Source: an uncultured Kiritimatiellota bacterium (GTDB lineage Bacteria > Verrucomicrobiota > Kiritimatiellia > RFP12 > UBA1067). From it: a stretch of DNA of 34,356 nt. Within the stretch, counting starts at the first letter, position 1, and every line of letters starts with the position of its first letter. The stretch spans positions 1-34,356 of the forward strand of contig CAKTZA010000038.1 of assembly GCA_934635045.1 (NCBI GenBank), written 5' to 3'. Positions 22,583 through 29,951 of this stretch are shown here, one piece after another. Position numbers and translations under genes: made by a program. The notes beneath the pieces are model-generated. The model saw only the letters and a list, made by a program, of their open reading frames with translations. It was not told the DNA's origin and searched no databases.

Positions 22583-22591
22583 TGCTATAAT
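22583..22591 (+). promoter_or_regulatory. Extended -10 promoter, leaderless
   Basis: TGC directly precedes TATAAT (22586-22591); the M50 protease ATG is 7 nt later. Confidence 0.7.
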
Positions 22592-22598
22592 GTCCGCC

Positions 22599-23336
22599 AT
22601 GTTCAGTTCTCGCTATCGTTTCTGTGACCTTTTCGACATACCGATCTACATCAGCACGTCGTTCATCGTGCTGCTCGTCCTGTTCGTGCTGGACTTCGGC
22701 TCGTTCAGCTACGGGCTCTCGATGGCGCTCGTCCTCGCGATCTCCGTGACGGCGCACGAGCTCGCCCATGCGCTCACGGCGCGCGTCTTCGGCTACCGCA
22801 CGACCGACATCACGCTCTCGCTGCTCGGCGGGTGCGCGTCGATGATCTCCCTGCCGCGCAAGGCGTCGCAGGAGTTCCTGACGGCGCTTGCGGGCCCGCT
22901 CATGAGTTTCGCGCTCGCGCTGGCGGCGTTGTTCCTCGATTTCTTCGGCTTCCACCTGGGCAACCGCTGGCTGGGGTTCGTGCTGCCCTATACCTTCTGG
23001 ATCAACGTCATGCTCGGCGCCTTCAACCTGCTGCCGGGCTTCCCGATGGACGGCGGGCGCATCTTCCGCTCGGTGATGCGGCTCTTCCTGACGCGCGCGA
23101 AGGCGACGCTCGTCGCGATGTGGGTCGGGCGCGGCTTCGCGATTCTCCTGGGGCTCAAGGGCCTCTACGCCGTCTTCAACGGCGGCTCCTTCAGCTTCAT
23201 CACGCTGCTCATCGCGTGGATGATCTGGAAGGAGGGCTACCGCGAATATCGGCTGGCGCTCGCCGAAGAGGACTTCCGCCGCTGGACGCAGGACGACTTC
23301 AACGCCCGCGTCTCCCCGCCGCCCTATGCGCGGTAG
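22599..23336 (+). CDS. M50-family site-2-protease-like membrane metalloprotease
   Basis: A 245-residue integral membrane protein. The zinc motif H-E-L-A-H (in SVTAHELAHALTA) is near residue 52, and the second metal motif is NLLPGFPMDGGRI with the conserved D-G. About five to six hydrophobic helices surround them. It is short and has no PDZ or CBS domain, so it belongs with the compact SpoIVFB-like or rhomboid-like S2P group; RseP is longer. It probably cuts a membrane-anchored substrate. Start chosen at 22599 because an extended -10 ends 7 nt earlier. Confidence 0.88.
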   Translation: MFSSRYRFCDLFDIPIYISTSFIVLLVLFVLDFGSFSYGLSMALVLAISVTAHELAHALTARVFGYRTTDITLSLLGGCASMISLPRKASQEFLTALAGPLMSFALALAALFLDFFGFHLGNRWLGFVLPYTFWINVMLGAFNLLPGFPMDGGRIFRSVMRLFLTRAKATLVAMWVGRGFAILLGLKGLYAVFNGGSFSFITLLIAWMIWKEGYREYRLALAEEDFRRWTQDDFNARVSPPPYAR

Positions 23337-23365
23337 CCGGAGGCGGTTCCGTCGTCGCCGTTTTT

Positions 23366-23374
23366 TGGTATACT
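23366..23374 (+). promoter_or_regulatory. Extended -10 promoter (TGGTATACT)
   Basis: TGG precedes TATACT (23369-23374), after a run of six T. It serves the XRE-cupin gene with a leader of about 23 nt that contains GAGGAG. Confidence 0.65.
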
Positions 23375-23403
23375 ACACGAAAAAGAGGAGAATAACGAGC
23401 AAC

Positions 23404-23967
23404 ATGAGCAAGCCATCGACTGTCGGCAGCCGGATTCGCACGTACCGCGAGCACCTGAACATGAGCGTTTACGATCTCGCGCAGAAGAGCGGGATCGACG
23501 AGAAGGTCGTCAATTCCATCGAGAAGGACGAGGTGCTGCCCGCGCTCGGCGTCCTCACGAAGCTCTCCCGTGCGCTCGGCCAGCGGCTCGGCACGTTCAT
23601 GGATGACCAGTTCAAGCCCGATCCGATCATCACGCGCGCGGCGGACATTGAGGCGGCGAAGGTTGCGCAGGAGGGCGTGAACACGCTCGGCTACGCGAGC
23701 CATTCGCTTGCGCGCGGCAAGCCTGACCGCCACCTGGATCCGTTCCGCATCGAGTTCGCCGCGAACGGCGTCGATGAGGTGTCGTCGCACGAGGGCGAGG
23801 AGCTGATCATCTGCCTCGCGGGCGAGGTGGAACTCACTTATGGGCCGGACAAGACGGTTCTGAAGCCCGGCGACACGGCCTACTACAACGCCGTCGTCAA
23901 GCACGGCCTGCGCGCGCTGAACGGCGAGCCGGCCTCGATCTACGGCATCGTCTATATGCCGTTCTGA
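23404..23967 (+). CDS. XRE-family transcriptional regulator with cupin sensor domain
   Basis: A 187-residue protein. The helix-turn-helix is at residues 7-60 (IRTYREHLNMSVYDLAQKSGIDEKVVNSIEKDE). The C-terminal cupin is at about 105-187 (HEGEELIICLAGEVELTYG, LKPGDTAYYNAVVKHGLRA) with His/Glu metal or ligand-binding positions. This layout is typical of small-molecule-responsive repressors. GAGGAG lies 13 nt before the ATG. The direct downstream neighbour is accD, so it may act on fatty-acid synthesis genes, though that is inference. Confidence 0.92.
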   Translation: MSKPSTVGSRIRTYREHLNMSVYDLAQKSGIDEKVVNSIEKDEVLPALGVLTKLSRALGQRLGTFMDDQFKPDPIITRAADIEAAKVAQEGVNTLGYASHSLARGKPDRHLDPFRIEFAANGVDEVSSHEGEELIICLAGEVELTYGPDKTVLKPGDTAYYNAVVKHGLRALNGEPASIYGIVYMPF

Positions 23968-23968
23968 G

Positions 23969-24009
23969 AGAAGTAAGAAGTAAAAAGGAAGAGGGAAAAA
24001 GTAAGGAGG
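23969..24009 (+). repeat. Purine-rich word array before accD
   Basis: Words AGAAGTAA, AGAAGTAA, AAAGGAAG and GGAAAAAGTAAGGAGG run from the stop of the regulator to the accD start. Same family as the arrays inside the methyltransferase gene. The final AAGGAGG has become the accD Shine-Dalgarno. Confidence 0.6.
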
Positions 24010-24016
24010 GTGAGAA

Positions 24017-24847
24017 ATGGGTTGGTTTGAACCGAAAGCCGAGAAGCCGGCGATTCCGCCGGCGAAGGCGTTGTGGGCGATCTGCCCGAAGTGCAAGAGC
24101 CACTTCGAGAAGTCCGTCTGGAAGGCGAACAACGCGATCTGCCCGAAGTGCAACTACCACGGGCGGCTCGCCGTCCGCGAGCGCATCGCGCAGGTCGCCG
24201 ACGAAGGCTCGTTCAGCGAGGTCTTCCGCGCGGTGTCCTATTCCGACCATCTCGAATTCCACGACGCGACCGGCCCCTACAAGGCGAAGGTCGAGGCGAC
24301 GATCAGGAAGTCGGGCGAGACGGAATCGATCGTCATGGGCACGTGCACAATTGAGAAGCACCCCGTGATGCTCGGCGTGATGGACTTCGGGTTCATGGGC
24401 GGCTCGCTCGGCACGGGCACGGGCGAGCGCATCGCGCGGGCCTGCGAGCAGGCGATTGCCGAGCGGCGTCCGCTGATCCTGTTCTCGGCGTCGGGCGGCG
24501 CGCGCATGCACGAGGGCATTCTCTCGCTCATGCAGATGGCGAAGACGGCGGCGGCGATTGCGCGCCTGAAGGAGGCGGGGCTGCCCTACATCTCGGTGCT
24601 GACCGACCCGACGACGGGCGGCGTCTCGGCGAGCTACGCGATGCTCGGCGACATCAACGTGACGGAGCCCAAGGCCCTCATCGGCTTCGCGGGGCGGCGC
24701 GTCATCGAGAACACGATTCACCAGAAGCTGCCGGCCGACTTCCAGTCGGCGGAATATCTCGAAAAGCACGGCTTCATCGACAAGATCGTCGAACGCAGGG
24801 AACTGAAGAAGTTCCTCGCCAAGATGCTGGGCTACTTCGGGTTCTGA
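24017..24847 (+). CDS. accD: Acetyl-CoA carboxylase carboxyltransferase beta subunit
   Basis: A 276-residue enzyme subunit. The zinc ribbon C-P-K-C-x-S-H and C-P-K-C-N-Y-H sits at residues 27-50. The crotonase-like carboxyltransferase domain has GSLGTGTGERI, FSASGGARMHEGILSLMQM and TDPTTGGVSASYAMLGD, the conserved oxyanion-hole region. It pairs with AccA to transfer carboxyl from biotin to acetyl-CoA for fatty-acid synthesis. AAGGAGG lies 8 nt upstream. The accA gene follows after 36 bp. Confidence 0.96.
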   Translation: MGWFEPKAEKPAIPPAKALWAICPKCKSHFEKSVWKANNAICPKCNYHGRLAVRERIAQVADEGSFSEVFRAVSYSDHLEFHDATGPYKAKVEATIRKSGETESIVMGTCTIEKHPVMLGVMDFGFMGGSLGTGTGERIARACEQAIAERRPLILFSASGGARMHEGILSLMQMAKTAAAIARLKEAGLPYISVLTDPTTGGVSASYAMLGDINVTEPKALIGFAGRRVIENTIHQKLPADFQSAEYLEKHGFIDKIVERRELKKFLAKMLGYFGF

Positions 24848-24850
24848 GAC

Positions 24851-24874
24851 CTTTTACACCTCTACATTTCTACA
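24851..24874 (+). repeat. 8-nt TCTACAYY word array between accD and accA
   Basis: Three 8-nt words (TTTACACC, TCTACATT, TCTACACG) fill most of the 36-bp gap. A further example of the short word arrays in this genome. Confidence 0.5.
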
Positions 24875-24883
24875 CGGCTAACA

Positions 24884-25690
24884 ATGAACACGAACATGAC
24901 AGCCTTCGACAAGGTTAAGCTCGCGCGCGATCCGAAGCGTCCGCACCTGAAGGACTTCATCCGCGAAATCTGCTCCGACTTCGAGGAGCTGCACGGCGAC
25001 CGCCTCGTGAACGACGACCGCGGGCTCGTCGGCGGGTTCGGGACGATCGGCGCCGAGAAGGTGCTGATCCTCGGCCACAACAAGGGCGCGACGGTCGAGG
25101 AGAACATGGCGGCGAACTTCGGCATGGCGAACCCCGACGGCTACCGCAAGGCGATGCGCCTCGCGACGCTTGCGGAGAAGTTCCACGTGCCCGTCGTCAC
25201 GTTCGTCGACACGCCCGGCGCGTATCCCGGCAAGGAGGCCGAGGAGCGCGGGCAGGCCGAGGCGATCGCGAAGAGCCTGGAGTTCTTCTCGCGCCTCAAG
25301 ACGCCGGTCGTCGTCGTCATCACGGGCGAGGGCGGTTCGGGCGGCGCGCTCGCGATTGCCGTCGGCGACCGCATCCTCATGATGGAGAACGCGGTCTATT
25401 CCGTCATCTCGCCGGAAGGCTGCGCGGGCATCCTCTGGCGCGACGGCAAGAAGGCTCCGGAGGCGGCGGAGGCGCTGAAGATCACGGCGCACGATCTCCA
25501 GCGGCTCGGCGCGATCGACGAGATCGTGAAGGAGCCGGCGGGCGGCGCGCAGAAGAACCACCGCCTCGCCTGCGCAAACGTCAAGAAGGCGATCCAGAAG
25601 GCCCTGAAGGAACTGAAGGGGCTTTCGGCGGACGAACTTCTCGACGCGCGCTACGCAAAGCTCCGCGCCTACGGCAACTTCTACGCATAG
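24884..25690 (+). CDS. accA: Acetyl-CoA carboxylase carboxyltransferase alpha subunit, short N-terminus
   Basis: A 268-residue subunit. FDKVKLARDPKRPHLKDFI corresponds to the segment about 70 residues into E. coli AccA, so the N-terminal helical region is absent. The catalytic core is intact: GHNKGATVEENMAANFGMANPDGYRKAMRL, FVDTPGAYPG, GEGGSGGALAIAVGD and SVISPEGCAGILW. There is no Shine-Dalgarno; ATG 24884 or 24896 is possible. Functionally linked to accD just upstream. Confidence 0.94.
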   Translation: MNTNMTAFDKVKLARDPKRPHLKDFIREICSDFEELHGDRLVNDDRGLVGGFGTIGAEKVLILGHNKGATVEENMAANFGMANPDGYRKAMRLATLAEKFHVPVVTFVDTPGAYPGKEAEERGQAEAIAKSLEFFSRLKTPVVVVITGEGGSGGALAIAVGDRILMMENAVYSVISPEGCAGILWRDGKKAPEAAEALKITAHDLQRLGAIDEIVKEPAGGAQKNHRLACANVKKAIQKALKELKGLSADELLDARYAKLRAYGNFYA

Positions 25691-25756
25691 CCCCTCGACC
25701 GTCGCGCGCGCCGCGCCGGACGGACGAACCGATGGGCGCGGACGCGTGAGCCTGAC

Positions 25757-26629
25757 GTGAAGCTTTCGATTCGAGTCTGCCTCGCCGTGCTCGCGCTCTA
25801 CGCGGGCGCGGCGCTGTTCGGCGAGGTGCAGTACCGCGTCGCCCGTAGCCGCGACGTGACGCCGGCCTACAACCGGGTGGACGCCGACCAGCGGTTTCTG
25901 CCGCCGCTCGCGGCCGCGCCGAAGACGGGCGAACGCTACCTCCTGGGCACGGACAACCTCGGCCGCTCCGTCGCCCTGCGGCTCGTGCAGGGCACGCGCA
26001 TCGCCTTCCACGTCGGCATCGTGACGTCGCTCATCGCCATCCCGCTCGGCGTCCTGCTCGGACTGCTCGGCGGCTACTTCGGCGGCAAGGTCGACTCGCT
26101 CGTCGTCTGGCTCTGCGCGACCGTCGCCTCGATGCCGGGACTTCTCTTCATTCTCGCGATTTCGCTTGTCGTCGGACAGGGGCTTCTCGGCATCTACCTC
26201 GGCATCGGGCTCACGACCTGGGTGGGGACGTGCCGGACGATTCGCGCGGAGGTGATGAAGCACAAGGGCCGCGCCTACGTGCAGGCGGCGAGGGTGCTTG
26301 GCTACTCGCACGTTCGGATCATGTTCCGCCACATCCTGCCGAATGTCGCGCACATCATCCTCATCCAGTTCTCGATCCGGTTTCCGTCCGCCGTCTCGAC
26401 GGAGGTCTTCATCAGCTTCCTCGGCATCGGCGTACAGGGCGAGCCGAGCTGGGGCGTCATGATCAACAACGCGCGTCTGCGCCTCTGGCAGGGCGTCTGG
26501 TGGGAGATGGCGTTCACGACGCTCGCGATCTTCGTCCTCGTGCTCGTCTTCAACCACCTGGCCGACGAGCTGCGCGACCGGCTCGATCCCGCGCTCCGCG
26601 CCGACGCGGCGCACACAACCTCTCATTGA
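25757..26629 (+). CDS. OppC/DppC-like ABC transporter permease
   Basis: A 290-residue inner-membrane permease starting at GTG 25757. It has an N-terminal membrane anchor, then LGTDNLGRSVALRLVQGTRIA typical of OppC/DppC, about five further helices, and the EAA-like loop EVMKHKGRAYVQAARVLGYS that contacts the ATPase. FLGIGVQGEPSWGVMINNAR is the C-terminal family motif. No OppB, ATPase or binding protein is nearby in the window. It may import peptides, for example cell-wall peptides, given murE 20 bp downstream (inference). Confidence 0.92.
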   Translation: MKLSIRVCLAVLALYAGAALFGEVQYRVARSRDVTPAYNRVDADQRFLPPLAAAPKTGERYLLGTDNLGRSVALRLVQGTRIAFHVGIVTSLIAIPLGVLLGLLGGYFGGKVDSLVVWLCATVASMPGLLFILAISLVVGQGLLGIYLGIGLTTWVGTCRTIRAEVMKHKGRAYVQAARVLGYSHVRIMFRHILPNVAHIILIQFSIRFPSAVSTEVFISFLGIGVQGEPSWGVMINNARLRLWQGVWWEMAFTTLAIFVLVLVFNHLADELRDRLDPALRADAAHTTSH

Positions 26630-26649
26630 ATCAAGGACCTTCAGGAATC

Positions 26650-27819
26650 ATGAATTTCTACGGCATTACCGGCACGAACGGCAAGACCACGACGACGTGG
26701 ATTTTCGCCGCGTTCGTCAACGCCTGTCCGGGGCGGAAATGCGGCTTCATCACGACCGTCGAGGTCTTCGACGGGGCGCGCCATTTCTCGACGGGCTACA
26801 CGACGCCGCCCCTGAAGCAGCTGCACGAGATCTACGCCGCGATGGCGGCGAACGGCTGCACGGACTGCGTGATGGAGGTCTCGTCCCACGCGATTCACCA
26901 GAACCGCACGGGCGACACCGTCTTTGCGGGCGGTGCGTTCACGAACCTTTCCGAAGACCACCTCGACTACCACAAGACGATGGCGGAGTACTTCCGCGTC
27001 AAGGCGAGCTTCGCGGCGAAGATCGCCGCGTCGCATCCGACGCGGCCGGACATGGGGCGCCGCGACCTGCCGCCCTATGTCGTCTGCCTCGACGGCGAGA
27101 ACGGGCGCGTGATGTTCGACGCCGTTGGCAACTTCGCCGTGAACGTCATCCCCGTCACGAACGGACGCGGCCGCACGCCGCCGGCACCGCAGCCCGCCTA
27201 CGACCTGTCGGACCTTCAGCTGGTCGGCGACTACAACGCGTCGAACGTCCTCGTCGCCGCCGCGCTTGCGGAGGCGGCGGGTGTGCCGCACGACGTGATC
27301 CAGTCGGTCATCCCGACGCTGCGGCCGCGCTGGGGACGCCTGGAGCGCGTCGAGAATCCGCATGTCAAGGCGGCGGTCTACGTCGATTTCGCGCACACGC
27401 CGGACGGGCTCGAAAAGGTGCTGACGGCCGCGCGCGGCTTCACGAAAGGACGTCTCTGGGTCGTCTTCGGCGCGGGCGGCGACCGCGATCCGCTGAAGCG
27501 TCCGCTCATGGGCGCGGCGTGCGCGCGGCTCGCCGACCGGCTCGTCGTGACGTCCGACAATCCGCGCAGCGAAGACCCGAACGCCATCATCGACGCGATT
27601 CTCGTCGGCGCGCGCGAGGCCGTGCGGGGACAGACCCCGCCGCCTGCGATCTTCGTCGAGCCCGACCGCAAGGCCGCCATCGGCCGTGCGCTCGCCGAGG
27701 CGGCGGCGGACGATGTCGTGATCGTCGCTGGCAAGGGGCACGAGACGACGCAGGAGATCAAGGGCGTGAAGCATCCCTTCGACGACCGGGAGGTCGTCCG
27801 GGGCTTCGGTATGGTATAA
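26650..27819 (+). CDS. murE: MurE-like UDP-MurNAc-tripeptide ligase lacking the N-terminal domain
   Basis: A 389-residue Mur ligase. It begins directly at the ATP-binding domain with GITGTNGKTTTTW; MurE of E. coli has about 105 residues before this point, so the UDP-substrate-binding domain 1 is missing. Other motifs are present: MEVSSHA, NLSEDHLDYH, YFRVKASFA with the likely carbamylated Lys, VDFAHTPDGLEKVL, FGAGGDRDPLKRPLM and SDNPRSEDP. The D-N-P-R signature indicates meso-diaminopimelate as substrate. TCAGGAATC precedes ATG 26650. Its TAA stop lies within the TATAAT box of the next gene. Confidence 0.9.
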   Translation: MNFYGITGTNGKTTTTWIFAAFVNACPGRKCGFITTVEVFDGARHFSTGYTTPPLKQLHEIYAAMAANGCTDCVMEVSSHAIHQNRTGDTVFAGGAFTNLSEDHLDYHKTMAEYFRVKASFAAKIAASHPTRPDMGRRDLPPYVVCLDGENGRVMFDAVGNFAVNVIPVTNGRGRTPPAPQPAYDLSDLQLVGDYNASNVLVAAALAEAAGVPHDVIQSVIPTLRPRWGRLERVENPHVKAAVYVDFAHTPDGLEKVLTAARGFTKGRLWVVFGAGGDRDPLKRPLMGAACARLADRLVVTSDNPRSEDPNAIIDAILVGAREAVRGQTPPPAIFVEPDRKAAIGRALAEAAADDVVIVAGKGHETTQEIKGVKHPFDDREVVRGFGMV

Positions 27820-27820
27820 T
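27812..27820 (+). promoter_or_regulatory. Extended -10 promoter, leaderless, overlapping murE stop
   Basis: TGG directly precedes TATAAT (27815-27820), which contains the murE stop TAA. ATG of the next gene follows after 7 nt. Confidence 0.75.
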
Positions 27821-27827
27821 GTGCGGC

Positions 27828-28334
27828 ATGGAAAAGGCGACAATACGGGTGGCGGAACTGCGGGACGCGGAGCGGATCTATGCGCTCATTTCGGGCAACA
27901 GCGACCAGCTCGTGCCGCGCTCGCTGGGGAACGTCGTCGAGACGATCGACCGGTTCGTCCTCGCGGAGGCGGCCGGCGAGCTGGTCGGCTGCGCGGCGTA
28001 CCAGATCCATCCCGAGATCGGCAACGCCGAGGCCGCGTCCGTCGAGGTCGTCTCCGTCGCGGTGACGGCGGCGTTCCGCCGACGCGGCATCGGTCGCCTG
28101 CTCGTGGAGGCCGTGCTCGCGAAAGTCGCGACGTTCCGTCCGCGCGAGGTCGTCGTCCTGACGTTCGCGCCGGAGTTCTTCCGCTCGCTTGGCTTCGTCG
28201 AGATCGCGAAGACGGAGATCATGCACAAGCTCTACACGGGCTGCATCAACTGCACGAAGCACGCCAACCCCTACACCTGTCCCGAAATCGCCATGCGGCG
28301 GACGGTCAATGCTCCATGTGGAAATGTGCTATAA
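27828..28334 (+). CDS. GNAT acetyltransferase, ArgA/N-acetylglutamate synthase-like
   Basis: A 168-residue N-acetyltransferase. The acetyl-CoA-binding motif A is VEVVSVAVTAAFRRRGIGRLLVEAV (R-x-x-G-I-G), followed by FFRSLGFVEI. The C-terminal cysteine cluster CINCTKHANPYTCPEIAM matches the tail of short ArgA-type N-acetylglutamate synthases, where the cysteines probably bind a metal. Likely acetylates glutamate for arginine synthesis, though another amino acid is possible. The start is 7 nt after a -10 box, so no Shine-Dalgarno is used. Its stop (TAA 28332-28334) falls inside the next -10 box. Confidence 0.82.
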   Translation: MEKATIRVAELRDAERIYALISGNSDQLVPRSLGNVVETIDRFVLAEAAGELVGCAAYQIHPEIGNAEAASVEVVSVAVTAAFRRRGIGRLLVEAVLAKVATFRPREVVVLTFAPEFFRSLGFVEIAKTEIMHKLYTGCINCTKHANPYTCPEIAMRRTVNAPCGNVL

Positions 28335-28335
28335 T
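28327..28335 (+). promoter_or_regulatory. Extended -10 promoter, leaderless
   Basis: TGC directly precedes TATAAT (28330-28335); ATG 28342 follows after 6 nt. The box overlaps the stop of the upstream gene. Confidence 0.75.
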
Positions 28336-28341
28336 GTGCGC

Positions 28342-29943
28342 ATGGAAAAGATTTCGACAGACATCTATTCGTTCGAGGACATCCGTCAGGGCGGGTTCGT
28401 CTATGTCGACAAGACGGCGATCCTGAAGACGCTGGCGGACGGGTCGCTCGGCAAGCAGTTCTTCGTCGCGCGGCCGCGCCGCTTCGGCAAGTCGCTCGCC
28501 GTCTCGACGCTCCAGTGCCTCTTCGAGGGTCGGCGCGACCTGTTCCGTGGCCTCGCCATCGAGCCGGACTGGGACTGGAACAAGGCATGGCCCGTCCTCA
28601 AGCTCGACATGGGCAGCTGTCAGGGCGAGACGCTGGCCGAGGTGAAGGAGCGGATCAGCCTCATGCTCCTGAAGGAGTCGGAGCGCCTGAAGGTGCCCCT
28701 GCGCGGCGGGGCCGACATTTCCAACCAGTTCAACCTGCTCCTGACGGACATCGCGAACCGGAATGTCGGGGCCGACGGGAAGCCCGACCCCGCAAGCGGG
28801 AAGGACGGCCGTGTCGTCCTGCTCGTCGACGAGTACGACAAGCCGCTCTTGGGTCATCTCGGCAAGCCGGACGTGAACGACATCCGCGATGTGCTCAAGG
28901 CGTTCTACTCCGTCATCAAGACGTGCGAGGGGCTTCAGCGGTTCGCGTTCATGACGGGCGTCTCGAAGTTCTCGAAGGTGTCGATCTTCTCCGACCTCAA
29001 CAACCTCAACGAGTTCTCGATGGACGCGCGCGTCGCGACGCTCTTCGGCTACACGCACGAGGAGGTGAAGGCGAACTTCCCCGAATCGCTTGCCGCGCTC
29101 GGTGCGAAGCAGGGGCTCGACGCCGAGGCGACGTTCGCGCGGCTCGTCCAGTGGTACGACGGCTACCGCTTCCATCAGGACGCCGTGCCGGTCTTCAACC
29201 CCGTCTCGGTCGGCAAGTGCCTCTCGTCCGGACAGTTCGACCCCTACTGGTTCGAGACGGGGACGCCGACGTTCCTCCTGAAGCTGATGGAGCGGAACCC
29301 CGTCCTCCTGGACGAGATCGAGGTCTCGCAGACGGCGTTCTCGAACTACGAGCCGGACAAGCCGGCCCTGATGTCGCTCCTCTACCAGACGGGCTACCTC
29401 ACGATCGGCGGGACGCGCCAGGACGGCGAGGAGCGGCTCTATCGGCTCGTCTGCCCGAACTACGAGGTGCGCAAGGCGTTCAACGAGTCCCTGTCGGTCG
29501 CGTTCTCGCATTTGGACGCATTCGACCACGCCTCGCTGCTGACGCAGATGCTGGAGGCGCTGCGGGCGGACGACGTGGACGACATGCTGGACGCGCTCTC
29601 GTGCTTCTTCGCGAACATCCCGGCGAACATCACGCTGAAGCGCGAGAAGTACTACCAGACGCTGTTCTACGCGGTGTTCGTGCTGATCGGGGCGCGGACG
29701 CACGCGGAGTGCTGGACGAACCGGGGGCGCGTGGACGCGGTCGTGGAGACGCCGCGCGGCGTGTTCGTCTTCGAGTTCAAGCTGAACGACACGGCGGCGG
29801 CCGCGCTTGCGCAGATCAAGGCGAAGGGCTACCACGAGAAGTGGCTGCGGTGCGGCAGGAAGGTGACGCTCGTCGGCGCGGCGTTCGACGCCGGGATGCG
29901 CAACCTCTCCGACCGCCAGGTCGAGGTCGCGGCGAACGGCTGA
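28342..29943 (+). CDS. AAA-ATPase-like / PD-(D/E)XK nuclease-like protein
   Basis: A 533-residue protein of the family with an N-terminal AAA-ATPase-like domain and a C-terminal PD-(D/E)XK-like domain. It begins ISTDIYSFEDIRQGGFVYVDKT, has Walker A-like RPRRFGKSLAVSTL (about 46-59), Walker B VLLVDEYDKPL and sensor FMTGVSKFSKVSIFSDLNNL. The C-terminus has GRVDAVVETPRGVFVFEFKL, with D and E-x-K as in PD-(D/E)XK enzymes. Such proteins are abundant in Bacteroidota and PVC gut bacteria; role unknown. Leaderless start predicted. Confidence 0.92.
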   Translation: MEKISTDIYSFEDIRQGGFVYVDKTAILKTLADGSLGKQFFVARPRRFGKSLAVSTLQCLFEGRRDLFRGLAIEPDWDWNKAWPVLKLDMGSCQGETLAEVKERISLMLLKESERLKVPLRGGADISNQFNLLLTDIANRNVGADGKPDPASGKDGRVVLLVDEYDKPLLGHLGKPDVNDIRDVLKAFYSVIKTCEGLQRFAFMTGVSKFSKVSIFSDLNNLNEFSMDARVATLFGYTHEEVKANFPESLAALGAKQGLDAEATFARLVQWYDGYRFHQDAVPVFNPVSVGKCLSSGQFDPYWFETGTPTFLLKLMERNPVLLDEIEVSQTAFSNYEPDKPALMSLLYQTGYLTIGGTRQDGEERLYRLVCPNYEVRKAFNESLSVAFSHLDAFDHASLLTQMLEALRADDVDDMLDALSCFFANIPANITLKREKYYQTLFYAVFVLIGARTHAECWTNRGRVDAVVETPRGVFVFEFKLNDTAAAALAQIKAKGYHEKWLRCGRKVTLVGAAFDAGMRNLSDRQVEVAANG

Positions 29944-29951
29944 CGGACCCC

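Noticed and set aside
24878..26626. Long minus-strand open frame of more than 580 codons
   Set aside because: It is antisense to accA and the permease, is Arg/Asp/Val-rich with no motif, and is explained by GC-biased third positions.
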